From positions 15,228,496 through 15,292,495 of the forward strand of contig OZ024936.1 in the NCBI GenBank assembly GCA_964017235.1: DNA of 64,000 nucleotides, in the 5' to 3' direction. The notes under the pieces were generated by a model. That model saw nothing but the letters and a program-made list of their open reading frames with translations. It searched no databases and was not told the DNA's origin. Shown piece after piece: positions 21,800 to 33,213 of the stretch. The position numbers and the translations under genes were made by a program. How positions within the stretch are numbered: the first letter of the stretch is position 1; the number at the start of each line of letters is the position of its first letter. The DNA comes from Sabellastarte sp. h YS-2021 (taxonomy: Eukaryota; Annelida; Polychaeta; Sabellida; Sabellidae).

Positions 21800-23065
21800 A
21801 TAGATAGATAGATAGATAGATATTTTATTTTTGTGTCACATGTTCATACAAATACAAAAATACAGTTTTCAAAAGGCGAACGTAAGAACATCCAGCCTGT
21901 AAAGGCTTATGAGACACAGTAATAAACTCAAACAATTGTTGGTAAGAATATTTATCTTACAAATTACACTGCAGTACATATTTTGCGGTCATATTCACAA
22001 TAGCTGGGTTACTAAGAAGTACTTCAAGTTTACTAATATCATCAAGAGACTGAAAATTTTCCTGTATTTCATTAGCTTTTGAGAGCAAGTTAATCCTTTC
22101 TATTGAAAATTTTTGACAATGTAACATCAAATGTATTTCATCATCAACACTGCCACTATTACACCTTTGACATATTCTTTGGCTTTTGGGTATACCCCTA
22201 TAGCGTCCACTTTCAATTCTGATTTTAATAAAAGTTGAACTTCTGAGTTTAGCAATGATGGAACGATAACTTTTACATTGGCAGCAAGGGATATAGCTCT
22301 TTTCCTTTAAATCCAAAACGGAGACAAATTCCTTATACTGTTTCAATCTTGTGGTGTTTTCTAAAGACCTAGACAAACTATCTTTAAAGGTGTTCAAAAG
22401 TGATGACCTTATTTTTTCATATATTTGACTGAAAGGTAATTTTCTTTCATTATCAGTATCAAATACTGAAGCCATATTAGAATTTACAAACATACTTTGG
22501 ATACTTTTTTTCCATTGTGTCTTGTCCAGGTTATAAATTTGTCTGGGTAGTCTTTCACTCGGAAGATTAACTATATGGTACCAAAGTCTAATCATTTCTA
22601 ATTTTTGACGTATATTCGGGGGTGTCCATCCCAGTTCAAGATATAGGAAAGGAATCGGTGTCTGTCGACCAACGCCAAGAAATGTTCGCATTGCCCTATG
22701 CTGAATTACATCGCACTTTGTATATAAAGGGCCTCCCCATACACCTGCTCCATAATCCATGATTTTACAAACTGTTGTATCATATATTCCCTTATACACA
22801 TCAGATGGAAGTCCATTTACTTTAAAATATTTATGGACTAAGTTACCCAGTGATCTACTGCTAGCATTAGCCAAAGTGTTTACACTTTCAGTGTAGTTTA
22901 GACAGTAATTAAGTTCAACACCAAGATATCTATATTTTTGTACCTTTTCGATATTTTTTTCTCCAAATTTAAATTTAAAATCACTTTCTGGTTCTGTCAT
23001 CTTTCGGAAATGTATGATTTGCGTTTTAGAACAGTTTATGTTTATATAAATAAAATCTGATTTAC
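21800..23065 (-). mobile_element. 5'-truncated LINE with open reverse-transcriptase C-terminal half
   Basis: An open frame of at least 347 codons (21957-23000), extending upstream to about 23065 (INCSKTQIIHFRK before the first ATG). Motifs: KYRYLGVELNYCLNYTESVN, MDYGAGVWGG, AMRTFLGVGRQTPIPFLYLE, LGWTPP, and a C-terminal Cys/His cluster (CQRCN...HLMLHC). This is the thumb and tail region of a non-LTR retrotransposon ORF2; the catalytic YxDD lies in the missing part. The 3' end carries an ATCT-repeat tail (21800-21822 on plus as GATA units). One long open frame suggests recent insertion. Confidence 0.82.
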
Positions 23066-23199
23066 TTAGGTGGTTAATTAATTACTGCCTCAGGAGGAAA
23101 TAGTAGTCTAACGTCTATTTTTCACTACATTACAGCCAGAAAGGCTTTCCACACCTTTGTATTTCATGCACATTTATAATCTAATGTTCCAACTCCATG

Positions 23200-23310
23200 A
23201 ACACTGTAAAATACCATTTGAGGTGAATATTTCCAATTTGCAGTATATTATTCCTGACTTATATTTACCCACTAACTTCTATGTTTACTCTGAATAATCA
23301 TGACGTTTTT
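23200..23310. repeat. Dispersed repeat member
   Basis: AAATACCATTTGAGGTGAAT, CACTAACTTCTATGTTTACT and AATAATCATGACG recur at 41600-41705 and in part at 14735 and 62810. Confidence 0.5.
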
Positions 23311-23864
23311 ATAAGTATATACATCAATCAATCAATCAATCAGTTGTCCAGGTGCTTAATCTCCGTATCAACGGATTCTAAGGCACACCATCCAATCCGT
23401 AAGGCATAAATCATGAGACATTAGACATGTTCCGAGTCGTTGCCGACATACCACAACCAAATTGCACCACAAAAACTTGTATTTCCATAACCTTCTTTCT
23501 ACCAAACTTCATACAATGCTAAATCAAGTCTGTTGTTTGACACATGCATAATGGGGGAATTATTATGTAAATTTAAGAATGGTTTATAACACTAAATCAG
23601 AAACAGAACCGTAAGACGGAAACATAAATATGCATGATCTCAATTTTGGTTCATCTTTATATGTTGGCAGCTTTTCTTGCAAAAAAGGGGGAAATGCAGA
23701 AACCAGATATGTCATCTAATGATGTTATAGTACTGTTGGACTTTAAATATTTGTTTTTTTTTTAATCATATAGAAGATCTGAAGCCATTGACACTGATTA
23801 CAGTAAATAGAGTTTGTATAATGAGATCATTTCCCTGGAACCCCTAAGATAAAGCACTGGGGGG

Positions 23865-24045
23865 GATTCTTGAGAGGTCTTAAGTCTAAGTTTTGTCTTA
23901 AGTCTAAGATAAAAATCTTAAATGTTGAAATTTTTGTCATAAAGTTAAGACAAATTTTATGATTAGACAAAATGGGAGTCACAAAAGGTTTCAGTAAAAA
24001 TATTGTCGAAGATTTAAGACCTTATGTGAATCTTTTCACAAGTTA
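23865..24045. repeat. Worn foldback element
   Basis: AGAGGTCTTAAGTCTAAG at the left and GATTTAAGACCTTATGTGAA at the right form imperfect arms like the 13.8-kb element. Confidence 0.45.
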
Positions 24046-24082
24046 TTCCAAGCACAATGAACATATGATAAGAATTTGAGGG

Positions 24083-24305
24083 ATCACAGCTGCGCAGTGA
24101 TAACAGACTCACCTCCCATGTTGAGGTCTGCCATTCAAAACCCAGACCCTATGCAGTTGTTAGTTGCTTACCGATGGTCAGCAGTTTACAGTACAGAACC
24201 TCGACCTACTGTATGTACTGGTTTCCACTGCCCATAAAACTACCCATAGTGATATGACCTATACAGTGTTGAAAGCAATGTTAAAATGCAAATAAATAAA
24301 ATATA
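24083..24305 (+). repeat. Old SINE of family TRNA1, plus orientation
   Basis: GCAGTGATAACAGACTCACC, GTTAGTTGCTTACCGATGG, CAGTTTACAGTACAGAACC and TGAAAGCAATG...AAATAAATAAA follow family order with many changes. Confidence 0.6.
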
Positions 24306-24773
24306 ACAGCTCGTGCGGATATTAAAATTTTAATCAAGACAAATTGAACTGGTATGTAAAGCAAGAAAGTAACTATTAGAAGATCATAGAGGAAGTCAAA
24401 CTTCAGTAGGCTCCAACATTATTAATCACTCAAAACTTCAACAAGCTTGCTGAATATCTTATTAACTTTTGTATCATTGTAATCATGCCTCTGTGTCAAG
24501 GGGGCTCGAACAAGAAGTAAAGTGAACCTTAGGTGGAAAGTCAAAAAAGTTGTAAAACTTCAGGATTGAAGTATGTAAAAGGGTGAGACCATAAACATAC
24601 CCCCACCCCCCACCCCCACAGTTTTGACAGAGGGTGACTTGTGTATTTCTTCGTGGTCACATGACATTTCCATCTACTAAGCAGTACTATCTGTTTCTGT
24701 TCCTTTTTCTGTGAATGCGCGAAACAGCCTTTGAAAAAGAAGTACAACATCCATGTTGTATATCACTAGAGAA

Positions 24774-25009
24774 TTTATTTATTAATTTATTTGGGGTCTT
24801 ACGTCGCTTTCAACACTGTACAGATCATATTATGACGGGTAGTTGGAAGAAGGGCAGAGGAAACCAGTACATATAGTTTGTCAGGGTTCTGTACTGTAAA
24901 CTGCCGACCAGCAGCAAGCAACTACCAGCTTTCCCACTTGAGGTTCCATGCCAGGAACCAAACCCCGGCCTCAGAGGTGAGAGTGTTACCACTCTGCCAC
25001 CGTGGCCCC
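24774..25009 (-). mobile_element. tRNA-derived SINE (family TRNA1), full length
   Basis: Target duplication TATATCACTAGAGAA (24759-24773) and TATATCATTAGAGAA (25010-25024), one mismatch. Confidence 0.87.
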
Positions 25010-25722
25010 TATATCATTAGAGAAGCTGTCTCACATATATAGTATACTGATGTATAGTCTGATTTGCATGAAATCTTGTTGCCAAATGTATGTCTTGGCT
25101 TCTTCATAATTGTAGTAACTAGGAATTACTTTGACCAAATTTGATGACTTAAAGTACTTATCTCTTCAATTTGCTTTTATATTTTATTAACTTAATGGAT
25201 AATTTTCTCCGTTTGATCTTTATTCTGGGGCTATAAACATGGATAACAAATAATCATATTTGCTGAACTGCATTGTCTCTAAATCACATATTAAGGTTGG
25301 AAATTGTGTAGATAATGTATGAATCCAGAGGTTAGTGACCGAGTAAAATCTTTGTGTAGCGTAAGATTTATTGCTATTATAGTAAAACGCATCCTGTGAA
25401 TCACAAAAGATGATTCCAGGGAAATAAAACTAATAATAAGATATAAGATTGAAATAAATGTGTTTTTTTTCAGTTTGTGTTTCACCTAGTATACTGCTAC
25501 CAAAAAAATTGTATGAATCTCTTGGTTCTGATTCTGTCTTTATTGTGATTGGTCACTCCATCCGACCAGTCCATCTCAAGACAATGAGTTAATTGCAACT
25601 CGGGGCAATGGGTTTCAGTCCAAGAGGTGACCCCACTTCGCTTATGATCAGTATCCTCCCTCAAGTTTCTTATTTTATTTCCTGGGACTTTATTCCCATA
25701 TTACTACACCTGGTTTCTCGAG

Positions 25723-25730
25723 TATAAAAG
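25723..25730 (+). promoter_or_regulatory. TATA box of a DIRS-like retroelement
   Basis: TATAAAAG in GAGTATAAAAGCTCCCCAG, about 170 bp before the ATG of the gag-like reading frame at 25896. Confidence 0.45.
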
Positions 25731-26615
25731 CTCCCCAGCCAGGAATTGGTGCCATTCTTTGTTTAGTTTTTAGGAAGTTTTAGGAACTCTTTTTTGAACA
25801 TAAACAATGCAAGAGTTGCGACTTTTTATGAAATAATTTTATGGAAAAGTTTTATTTTGTTGACTTTTAAAGAAGGATTGTGTAGTTTATTCACTATGGG
25901 AGGAGCAAGATATTGTACAAACTGTAAGTTGACACGCGAAGGAAAACAGGTAAGAAATGTTTACTTTCTTCTCAGCATTCTGACAGGGTCAATGTCACTC
26001 TAGATTCTCCTCCCGCTCATTCAGATGTACAAATTTCCCCAGATCAAGCACAAGCTACAGCCAGTCAAGTCATGATTGGGGCAAATTCAAATCCTATCTC
26101 TCAAACCAGTAACAGACCTCCTGATGATTCCGACCTAATCTCAGCTGAACTCTTAAAAATTTCACAGAGATTCGGCCACCTGGAAGAGCAAGCAGCCAAA
26201 GATAGACACGTTTTTACAGGCCTAATGTCAGAATTCGGGAAACAAGAGAAGGCAGTACAACAGATATAGAATCAAACTCATGGCTCCTCGCATATGACCC
26301 CAGTAGAACAGAGCCACAGCTCCACCTCGGCCAGTCAAGAGTGTTTTGATCCTTCCCCATTCGGCTAGAGCCGACATAGACACAATTAACATCAGAACTG
26401 AAACTGATGCAGCCCAAAAACATGTCAGTACACAGCAACACAATGTCAACACTAATTCTGTACAATCTGTGAGCTCGTTGTTCTCATCTCCCACACAAGG
26501 CGTCATATAACAGGGAAACGATCACAACATTGGCAACTTGCAGGCCATCGCTCATCAGGGAAGTGCCAGTCAAGGTTCAGTACATCAAACATCTCCACAG
26601 GGTGCCATAGAGTTC

Positions 26616-26634
26616 ACACACACACACACACACA
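26616..26634. repeat. CA microsatellite
   Basis: A run of about nine CA units inside the broken gag region. Confidence 0.8.
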
Positions 26635-26749
26635 ATCAGCTGTCCACACATCCAACTCTGTCACACAGTCGCCACAAACAGGTGCATACAATCAAGTCTT
26701 GAATGGCACTCATGCTAATGTATCTCATTGTGTATATCCCACAGATCAA

Positions 26750-26896
26750 GCCCCCACTTTTGATCGTAAAGTTTACAAATCAGTTAAACACTTTCATACG
26801 AAAATGATTTTGTTTAATTAGCGCACTGAGTTCCCCATTTTGGGGAAGATATTGTGCTGGCAAAGCAGTAGATTAGATTAGATTTAGATTAGATCA
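26750..26896 (+). mobile_element. L2/CR1-like LINE 3' end inserted in the DIRS-like gag
   Basis: Starts CCCCCACTTTTGATCGTAAA, continues CGAAAATGATTTTGTTTAA, AAGATATTGTGCTGGCAAAG and ends with GATTA units. Matches 54205-54529. AGATCA flanks both ends, and the gag reading resumes after it. Confidence 0.7.
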
Positions 26897-27644
26897 GGCA
26901 TCAGTTGGGGGCTCCAGACGACAGGAAACCACAGTTCCTCTGATCAGTCGAGGTGGCTTGCCACAGCTTCCTGGAAGTCAACAGGGGGAGCCACAATCAT
27001 CCAGATCAAATGACCACATAATCCCCTCACTCCAGGCACTCAGAAATGCTGCTGACACCCACCAGCGCGTCAATCAAAGATATCAGGATCTAGAGCAAGC
27101 CACAAACTTCACTGACAGAGGTAATCTAGACCTCCTATTAGACACTTTACAGAGACGTGTACAAAGACAAGATCAGGTTAAAATCAAATGGCCTCAAGAT
27201 ATGGCTTTTATAGGCACTCACAGGCGACGACCAACTTATGAACAGTTAACATCCATGCAATGGCTTTTAGGTTTTTTGAGAATTAGAGAACAAGAAAATG
27301 ACCCAATTATAAGAGAAAACATGATTCAGTATCTGACCGAACTTACCGAACAGGATGCATGCGATTTTTCCCGGGAAGGTGCTAAGGGGGCTCATTCTGT
27401 TCTTCTACACAGAATGGGTGACGGCACCATTGACTGGAAGAACATTGCTGAAATTCAGAAAATCAGACAAAGGTATGCCCAGACGAATTCGATGCAACAG
27501 GTCCAAGATAGACAAAGAAAACGGAAACTGCCCATGTATACAATTCACCAAGGGTCAGTGTACTAGACCAGGGGACCATGAATGGAAACATTTGTTCCTT
27601 AGACACATATGTCAATATTGTTTTGTAAATTATCAAAAAAACAG

Positions 27645-27692
27645 AACCGAACCCCAGCCTCAGAGGTGGGAGGCGAGAGTGTTACAACCGTG
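27645..27692 (-). repeat. SINE head fragment (family TRNA1)
   Basis: GAACCCCAGCCTCAGAGGTG then GGAGGCGAGAGTGTTACAAC is only the tRNA-like head, with no body or tail, next to the DIRS-like remnant. Confidence 0.6.
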
Positions 27693-27769
27693 TAAATTAT
27701 AACCTTGGTACTTAATTGTTGGTTAAATTTTTGCAAAAAACCTTCACATTTAAAGATAACTCAGACCCT

Positions 27770-27885
27770 TTCGTTATGTAAACTTTCAATTCTTTACATC
27801 CAATTATACATAAAGTTATGTAAACTTTATAAAGTTATGTAAAGTTTCAATTCTTTACATCCAATTATACATAAAGTTAATAATT
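27770..27885. repeat. Short direct repeat
   Basis: CAATTCTTTACATCCAATTA then TACATAAAGTTA occurs at 27788 and again at 27850, with TATGTAAACTTT words between. Confidence 0.7.
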
Positions 27886-27889
27886 TTAT

Positions 27890-28590
27890 TAATTATTATT
27901 TATTATTATATAAAACAGGGCTATTTAAGTGTGTTACAGTAAGGTGGTCGGTAATAGACCATTTTAAATAGCATTGATGATCTGAAGAATATCACTAACG
28001 ACAATGTATGAACTACTCACAAAGTAATGCTTCTCTTTACACGCTGAATTCTTTTGTAAAGGGTTGTTGCATTGTCGATAAGTATTAGTTGGTTTACTAT
28101 TTAAACAAATGCTTCCATTTACAGGCCCTGTATGGTATGTATACTACGCGACAAGGCCCCACACAATAAATATTGGCTGGGAGAAAACATGCCTATTATG
28201 ACGTTATAAGTGTAGAACACAAATAAAGAGGTGTATACAGTGTGTGAAGTGACTGTGTATTAGTGTACTTGTTTACCCTCCTTTTTTACTTTACGACGTC
28301 TGGCTAAATGTCAAAATAAATCTTTTAACAATAAAACAGACTGTTTATTTGTACTTTCTTTGTCAATATTTACCAATTGGCAAGGGTTGCTCTTAAAATT
28401 GCACATTTATCAGCACCGAAGTCGCCTAAAACAACGGAATTGGGGATTCCTCATTATTATTTATTAATATTTATTCCAGCAATTCATATAGACTGTACAA
28501 TATTAATGCTTAAAACCCCAAACCTAATTAAACACCATTGGTAAAGCATTAGGTACAAGACGACCAATGGCTTGTGTATTCGTTAAATAA
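27890..28590. other. Intergenic, no gene seen
   Basis: AT-rich sequence with TTATTATTTATT runs; nothing recognised. Confidence 0.4.
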
Positions 28591-28606
28591 TGTCAGACAG
28601 CATTGG

Positions 28607-29108
28607 TCCCCCTGTGGGTCCAGGGAAGTAGAATAGGCCCAACGTGCCCTCCTGCGTGTCGTAAGAGGCGACTAAATGGGGGTGTGATATCACAGAACAA
28701 CACAAACTTTGACTAGATTTTATTGATGTTTTCTTTTATTTTACTCCTTTTTAGAATTTGTTCTATTTATGATTTGTACCTGTTTTATTGTATCTGTACC
28801 GTTAGTTGTATATTCTGGTTTAGTTTTAATCTGTATTTCTAGTCATGATTTTTTTATATTTGATTATGTTATACATATTGTTTAGTAAAAGTATTTGTAG
28901 TCTGTATTTGTCGTTCCTCTAGTCTTTTTCTTGTATTGTGTTTTATTCAAATTTTGTTTGCTTAATGTCTTTTTTACTATGTGTAACTAGTCAGATTTCT
29001 TCATGTAGTACACATTGTTTAGTTAATGTATTTATTAATTTTAATGGTGCTGCATAACACCAAGGTGTTTAGCACTTTAAATTTTAACTTTACTTTACTT
29101 TACTTTAC
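28607..29108 (+). mobile_element. Retroposon with GTCGTAAGAGGCGACTAA head and ACTTT tail
   Basis: Starts TCCCCCTGTGGGTCC, GAAGTAGAATAGGCCC, GTCGTAAGAGGCGACTAA, has a T-rich body and ends in TTTACTTTACTTTACTTTAC. A perfect 16-bp target duplication TGTCAGACAGCATTGG is at 28591-28606 and 29109-29124. The head word is, from memory, common in molluscan SINE-like repeats. Confidence 0.87.
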
Positions 29109-29266
29109 TGTCAGACAGCATTGGAAGCCTAAGCTCTGTGAGTACCTGCAGAGCTTCCAACTCCACAGTCTCTAAGACCCAAGTATGATTTACCCTGTCC
29201 TTCCTGTATCTATATATTTGTATATATTCCTTTGTCAATATTTATCAATATTCCAATGTTCCTATT

Positions 29267-29503
29267 TGTTTATTTTTGTTTATTTGGGGTTTTACGTCGC
29301 TTTCAACACTGTACAGGTCATATCACGACGGGTAGTTGGAAGGGCAGAAGAAACCAGTACATATAGTTCGCTAGGGTTCTGTACTGTAAACTGCCGACCA
29401 ACGGCAAGCAACTACCAGCTTTCCCACTTACGGCCATGACGGGGATCGAAACCCGGCCGCAGAGGTGGGGGCGAGAGTGTTACCACTCTGCCACCGTGGC
29501 CCC
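29267..29503 (-). mobile_element. tRNA-derived SINE (family TRNA1), full length, recent
   Basis: Perfect 15-bp target duplication TCCAATGTTCCTATT at 29252-29266 and 29504-29518. The B box reads GGGTTTCGATCCCCG on minus. Confidence 0.9.
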
Positions 29504-29972
29504 TCCAATGTTCCTATTAAAATTGCACACTTCTTAGTAACATTGATATTTATGGACAAAATAGTGTTTGGTGGAAGTATTATGATCCGTTCGTGGGTCT
29601 AATTTTGTTGACTTTTTATACTTCAAACCTCAATAACACATACAGGATTTCATTTATTTTCATGCTAATAGCTCGGATATCATCCCTTTATCATTGTACC
29701 AAATATAATTTTCCAAATATTTGTAGAAATATTAAACACATTGGTTTTTTTTCTCTTAATTAAAAATTTAGAGAAAAAGAAAGACAAAAAATTTTAATCT
29801 TTTGAAATCCGAAAACATCCACACAAAAAACACGAAGAGAGTAATTTAACAGTTTGTAATACTTTTAATGCATGAAATACAAAAATAATCACTTGCTATC
29901 TTAAAATAAGCACAAGTCAATATAGTACCATAACAAACTCACCACAAAAAGTATACACACATGATAAATATG

Positions 29973-30300
29973 GGTAAAGAGAAGAAGAAATATACTACAG
30001 AAGCCATGGAAAAGGCCAAAAGGATGGTATGGCAAGGAACATCAGTATATCGAGCTGCTAAAGTAATGGGAATATGAATATCAAAGGACACTTTAAAATA
30101 ACATTTAGAGGGCCAAGCCCCCAATAGCAGACCAGGCCCTTCTACAGTTTTGTCCACGAGAGATAAGGCCCAGCTAGTTTCTTTTGCCAACAGTGGTAGA
30201 CCTACATCCCTGACTTGGTTGAGGGAAACTGTAACAAGGTATAACATACATGTCAATGAATGTGATAAGGAATTATGGTGCTGGAAAGCCACATATTTTA
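29973..30300 (+). pseudogene. Pogo/CENP-B-type transposase N-terminal fragment
   Basis: Plus-strand reading: MGKEKKKYTTEAMEKAKRMV then WQGTSVYRAAKVMGI, a stop, ISKDTLK, a stop, then GRPTSLTWLRETVTRYNIHV. The K/R-K-Y-x-E-..A...V..G.S...AAK..GI..STL pattern is the Psq-type helix-turn-helix of pogo/Tigger transposases. Two in-frame stops and the absence of the DDE domain mark it as dead. The minus-strand ORF here is only its shadow. Confidence 0.6.
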
Positions 30301-31180
30301 ATTATGGTACATTCTAATCCATGCTATGGTATATTCTTGTTCATTCAGAAATATAGTCTTGGAAAAAGTCTTAAATGTCAGAATGTTACCAACTGAAATC
30401 TTAAAAGTACCTTGCTGGAGAGACAAGATGGAAGTGATGAATGTAGGAATAATAAAATACGCTTAATATCCTGTCAACTGAATAACAAACAATTATTATT
30501 TCTGCACAAACTATAAATATCCTATGATGACATAATTTACAAATAAATTGACTTTTGAGCATAATTGTTACACTAGATTGACCCTTTCATTGGTATGAAA
30601 GTGATCGTTGTGTATATGACTGTAACTACTTTATTTAAATGTGATTGTATACTTTGTTTTCTTTATAAAGGCACTTGAACAAGTGGTCACACATTGAGGA
30701 ATCATGCCCCACTTGATTTTAACATTAAAATCTCACACAGCACAGCCAAGGTTCACATAGTGCAAATTAGGCTCATTAATTGATTCACAGGTGTTGCACT
30801 ACTTATCGTGATAAAATTCTGATTTTCATATATTTTCAACATAATGATTTGGATTAAACTTAAGCACATAATAGGTAAGAGAGATACCTATCTAATGAGC
30901 TATACGCCATTAAAAGTTTAAAGTTCAAAAAGTGTCAAAATATAGGATCATAATTGATTCTTTCTTCTATGATACACACACCAAAGCAAACCTTGCAAGG
31001 ATTGCATAGATTGACCATTTAGTAAAAATATGTCAGTTTATTAATTAGTTTCAATTCAAAGGGTTTTATATGTTTTTAACCTTCTGTTATTTTATTGACT
31101 GCTATGTTTATGATATTGAATTCTACGTTCAGCTTTGAACAGAAGGACTCTAGCGGCCCTTTGTGTGTGTTTGCAGCCAC
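30300..31180. other. Intergenic, no gene seen
   Basis: AT-rich; short ORFs only, none with a recognisable motif. Confidence 0.4.
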
Positions 31181-31189
31181 AGATGGCAG

Positions 31190-32620
31190 CGCTTTTTCAA
31201 TACTTCATGATTGGTTGGCCACTTGGTGGCCAGGGGACAAATGGGCAGTCTAAACTTATTTGGGGGCTATTTAAGGGGCTGAGATGCAATTCTATGTTTT
31301 TTTATAAATTATTACCTGGGCAGTGATTTAGTATGGACAGAGGGCTGTGGTTGTTCCTATAATTTTAGTGAACCTTGAAGGTCCATAATGCCTTACAAAT
31401 ATTTATGTAGCAAGTGTGAGAATAAGCACCTGCAACCCACTGACAAGAAATGCAAAATGGAAAGTGAATCATATTCAGAAAATGATACTGACTATAATGT
31501 TATGCCATATAAAGATGTTCCTGTTTCTAAGAAGATTTAAAAAAGTGACTCTAAAGCTATACCACACAGTGATGTTTCTGCCAAAATGTTTATGAAGAAT
31601 AGTGACACTTGAGTTATGCCACATGGTGGCATTCCTGGTAAAAATAAAAATGAAAAGACAGCCCAGAAGAGCCTGGATGTGGAGCAGTCTTCTAGTGACG
31701 AGGAGTCATCTGTTCAAATGCATATTCTGATGGAGTTGAAGCAGGTCAATTTATGCTTAGATACAGTGGATGTCAGAGATGGCAGACAACAAGAGTATCT
31801 AAAGATGAAGTTTGAACAGTCTCCGTTAGGTACATTCAGTTCTGGTCCATACTCATTGAAGCATTCTAAATGTGTAATTAGTAGTAGTGATAGTGTTGTA
31901 AGTGGGGGTAATATGCTAAGCTTGTCACCTCTAAGGTCTTCAGCTCAAACATAGAGTGAAGCGGACAGCAGGCTCAGAGAGCTAGAAACTTTACAAGATG
32001 AAACAGATATTGATCTAACAGCATGACTAAAATCCAAAAGAGGGCTTCCAGTGAAGGTTACGGTAAAGCATACAGTTACATCACCTCATGAGCAATATAT
32101 TGGAGGTATTAATAGGTCTTTTATGACATCCGACCAGCTAACCCTTTCACAGTGGGTCCAGGGAACATGAAATAAAATGATTGCCTCCATGGCAGATTTA
32201 ATGGAGGACATGACAGATTCCAGTTGACAAGTGGCCAAGGCCCTAACAGAGAGGAATGGTTACTTGGAGTGACAGATCAGGCACGTAAATGCATAAAAGC
32301 ACATCATGGAGCAAGTCATATGAGAATAATCAAAAGAAATGGTTTTGTAAATCATTTCAAACCAGCTTTTGTCATCACTCCAAAGATCAGGTGGTGGGTG
32401 AGACCTTGCACAGACAAATAAGTGCAGCTTTTCTTCAGCTAGGTCATGTTTTGATTCATTCAGAAAGGGGTTGTATGGTGAAAAACTTTTTTAAATGATT
32501 GAAAGGCTGTGAATTTTCATATAAAATGGGCAGCTCGGTAGCTTCTTTCAGTAGGTCTAATGTTTTGAGTAAAAACACTGAATGCGAACATGAAAAAATG
32601 CTTTGATATTAAAATGGTAA
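31190..32620 (+). mobile_element. Second DIRS/YR-like gag remnant
   Basis: An upstream TATTTAAG (31268-31275) precedes ATG 31388: MPYKYLCSKCENKHLQPTDK then KC, a C-x2-C-x3-H-x7-C knuckle. After stops at about 31538 and 31612, an open 112-codon segment (31616-31954) is acidic and Ser-rich. Further fragments (PHEQYIGGINRSF, LTLSQWVQG, ADLMEDMTDS) resemble the gag core of the 26-27.5-kb element. Many stops; dead. Confidence 0.5.
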
Positions 32621-32859
32621 ATAACACAAATATTTGTAGCAAAAAGATAAATCTTCATACTTTCTACAAAATATTCTGAAAGTTTTGTTTACAAGAAATA
32701 CAAAGCAGGTTTATCATTTATAGCTGTGCATATTTATAACAAAAACAAACTAAGTAGTTGTGTGAAGAATTAATTCAGTACCAAGTATACTTAGGTCATG
32801 GTAAACTCTTTAGTGTCAAGTAATGGCTATAAAAATGTTACAGACAATGTCCACTCGAT

Positions 32860-33000
32860 CATGAATAACAAATAATAATCCAGATCTGTATTTGATATGT
32901 CTGCTCAAAGCAATGATGGTAAAAATGGGTTAAACATATTCACATTGACCAAAATAGTAAACCCAGACCATTACTTGATACAGTTGATGAAACTATGAAG
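32860..33000 (+). repeat. Decayed tandem-repeat unit, related to 39480-40035
   Basis: ATATGTCTGCTCAAAGCAAT and AATAGTAAACCCAGACCA resemble ATGTCTGATCAAAGCAATG and CAAACCCAGATTTAG in the larger array. Confidence 0.45.
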
Positions 33001-33213
33001 GTGTGTGTTACAACCATTAATGTATCAATACCCAATAATGTATCAACTAATCAATAATGTAGCGAAAATTGACCAATAATGTATCATCAACCAATAGTGT
33101 ATCAAAGTTAACCATTAATGTATCAATTCTCTAACCTATGATGTAAAAATCATTTGTTCCAATAATGTATCAACAAGTTAGCAGCAATAATGTATCAACC
33201 ATTAATGTATTAG
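33001..33213. repeat. Minisatellite of CCAATAATGTATCAA units with MITE-like ends
   Basis: About ten units of (A)CCAATAATGTATCAA between GTTACAACCATTAATG and ACCATTAATGTATTAGG. The same ends bound the longer element at 38497-39475, inverted. Confidence 0.75.

Larger units (their letters stand above)
25690..27645 (+). mobile_element. DIRS-like retroelement remnant, gag-like ORF1, interrupted
   Basis: The N-terminus at 25896 reads MGGARYCTNCKLTREGKQ. After a frame change come SDRVNVTLDSPPAHSDVQIS and HLEEQAAKDRH (to 26268). A broken Q/S/T-rich part follows, then an LINE 3' fragment (26750-26896), then a 202-codon open segment (26958-27566): KIKWPQDMAFIGTHRRRPTY, EQLTSMQWLLGFLRIREQEN and AKGAHSVLLHRMGDG. 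In another frame, CPCIQFTKGQCTRPGDHEW and RHICQYC form a C-x-H-type zinc-binding end (to about 27640). This order is that of ORF1 in DIRS/YR-type elements of aquatic animals. Reverse transcriptase and tyrosine recombinase are not seen, so it is truncated and dead. Confidence 0.65.

Noticed and set aside
29939-30292. 117-codon minus-strand ORF as a membrane protein
   Set aside because: The plus strand carries the pogo-like pattern; the hydrophobic minus translation is a shadow.
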